Shown in pieces: positions 12,573 to 12,931 of a DNA stretch of 12,931 nt. Both the position numbers and the translations under genes were made by a program. The notes under the pieces are model-generated. The model was not told the DNA's origin, did not search any database, and saw only the letters and a program-made list of their open reading frames with translations. Position 1 is the stretch's first letter. Each line of letters starts with the position of its first letter. The stretch is from Fimenecus sp964614605 (GTDB lineage Bacteria; Bacillota; Clostridia; Oscillospirales; Acutalibacteraceae), in the NCBI GenBank assembly GCA_964614605.1, contig CAZTLU010000042.1, forward strand, positions 1 to 12,931, read 5' to 3'.

Positions 12573-12610
12573 AAAAAGGACCCCACTCTTTCGAGTGAGG
12601 TCCCATTTTT
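12573..12610. terminator. Bidirectional terminator before nifJ 3' end
   Basis: GGACCCCACTC (12578-12588) pairs with GAGTGAGGTCC (12593-12603) with one mismatch and a TTTC-containing loop. AAAAA precedes it and TTTTT follows it, so it works on either strand. It lies just beyond the nifJ stop codon. Confidence 0.8.
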
Positions 12611-12625
12611 ATTTTAAGGATTTAA

Positions 12626-12931
12626 TTATTTCTCGCTGGGAGCATAAAGGTCCTTAAGACGAGTAAGATGCTCATATCTTGCCTTTGCAGTTTCCTCAGC
12701 CTGAGCGAAGAGTGCTTCTGCTCTTTCGGGGAATGCGCGTGAAAGTGATGAGTAACGAGCCTCGTTCATAATAAAGTCGCGGTAGCTTGTTGTAGCTTCC
12801 TTCTGGTCGATTGTGAATGGGTTCTTGCCTTCTGCCTTGAGAGCAGGGTTGTAACGGAACATATTCCAGTAACCGCAGTCAACAGCCTTCTTCATTTCAG
12901 CCTGGCAGTTAACCATACCGCCCTTGATTGA
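12626..12931 (-). CDS. nifJ: Pyruvate:ferredoxin (flavodoxin) oxidoreductase, C-terminal end (5' partial)
   Basis: The last 101 residues of PFOR, the enzyme that converts pyruvate and CoA to acetyl-CoA and CO2 with reduction of ferredoxin. The frame is open to the window edge, so the visible part reads SIKGGMVNCQAEMKKAVDCG and continues YWNMFRYNPALKAEGKNPFT. The internal methionine at 12916 is not a start. These residues belong to the TPP-binding domain and the C-terminal tail of the roughly 1,170-residue single-chain form. The tail FIMNEARYSSLSRAFPERAE, then LFAQAEETAKARYEHL, is typical. It is convergent with, and separated by a terminator from, the HTH gene. It would supply reduced ferredoxin to the hydrogenase, but it lies beyond the assembly gap, so its closeness is not certain. 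Confidence 0.93.
   Translation of the reverse strand, partial: SIKGGMVNCQAEMKKAVDCGYWNMFRYNPALKAEGKNPFTIDQKEATTSYRDFIMNEARYSSLSRAFPERAEALFAQAEETAKARYEHLTRLKDLYAPSEK

Noticed and set aside
12416..12598. Open frame of 60 codons after the HTH gene
   Set aside because: It is made of hairpin repeats and a terminator, with no ribosome site.

Overview
The window looks like a scaffold from an anaerobic, fairly low-GC Firmicute of class Clostridia, most likely an uncultured Oscillospirales/Ruminococcaceae-type gut bacterium. The grounds are the trimeric [FeFe] hydrogenase operon, a pyruvate:ferredoxin oxidoreductase, strong AAGGAGG ribosome sites, sigma-A promoters with 17-base spacers, and many short GC-rich intergenic hairpin repeats. 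A run of exactly 100 N (11239-11338) marks a scaffold join of unknown true length.

Layout. 1-790: a hairpin repeat, then two tandem promoters in front of a small single-pass membrane protein (450-692). The first promoter carries a palindrome matching the NrdR box. The second is flanked by LexA-type sites. 788-1770: two divergent small HTH regulators (826-1068 minus, 1188-1397 plus) and several families of dispersed hairpin repeats. 1767-3703 (minus): a compact, overlapping three-gene operon of pyridoxamine kinase, ECF-type vitamin transporter S component and TatD-associated radical SAM protein. It is divergent from a MocR/PdxR-type regulator (3807-5111), so this is a vitamin B6 salvage locus. 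5185-10340: the hydrogenase operon hydC, an orphan HATPase protein, a two-cysteine ferredoxin-like protein, hydB and hydA, with a promoter whose -10 lies inside a Rex-like palindrome. 10397-11238: an MltG-type lytic transglycosylase with a lipoprotein signal, cut by the gap. 11374-12018 (minus): a double zinc-ribbon membrane protein. 12181-12438: a paralogue of the HTH protein at 826-1068. 12626-12931 (minus): the C-terminal end of nifJ (PFOR).

How the genes fit together. PFOR makes reduced ferredoxin from pyruvate. A HydABC-type enzyme can re-oxidise ferredoxin together with NADH to release H2, and a Rex operator would tie its expression to the NADH/NAD+ ratio. The B6 cluster is a separate uptake and phosphorylation module with its own PLP-sensing regulator. 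The least explained part is the 5' end, where dNTP-stress (NrdR) and DNA-damage (LexA) signals appear to converge on one unrecognised 80-residue membrane protein.
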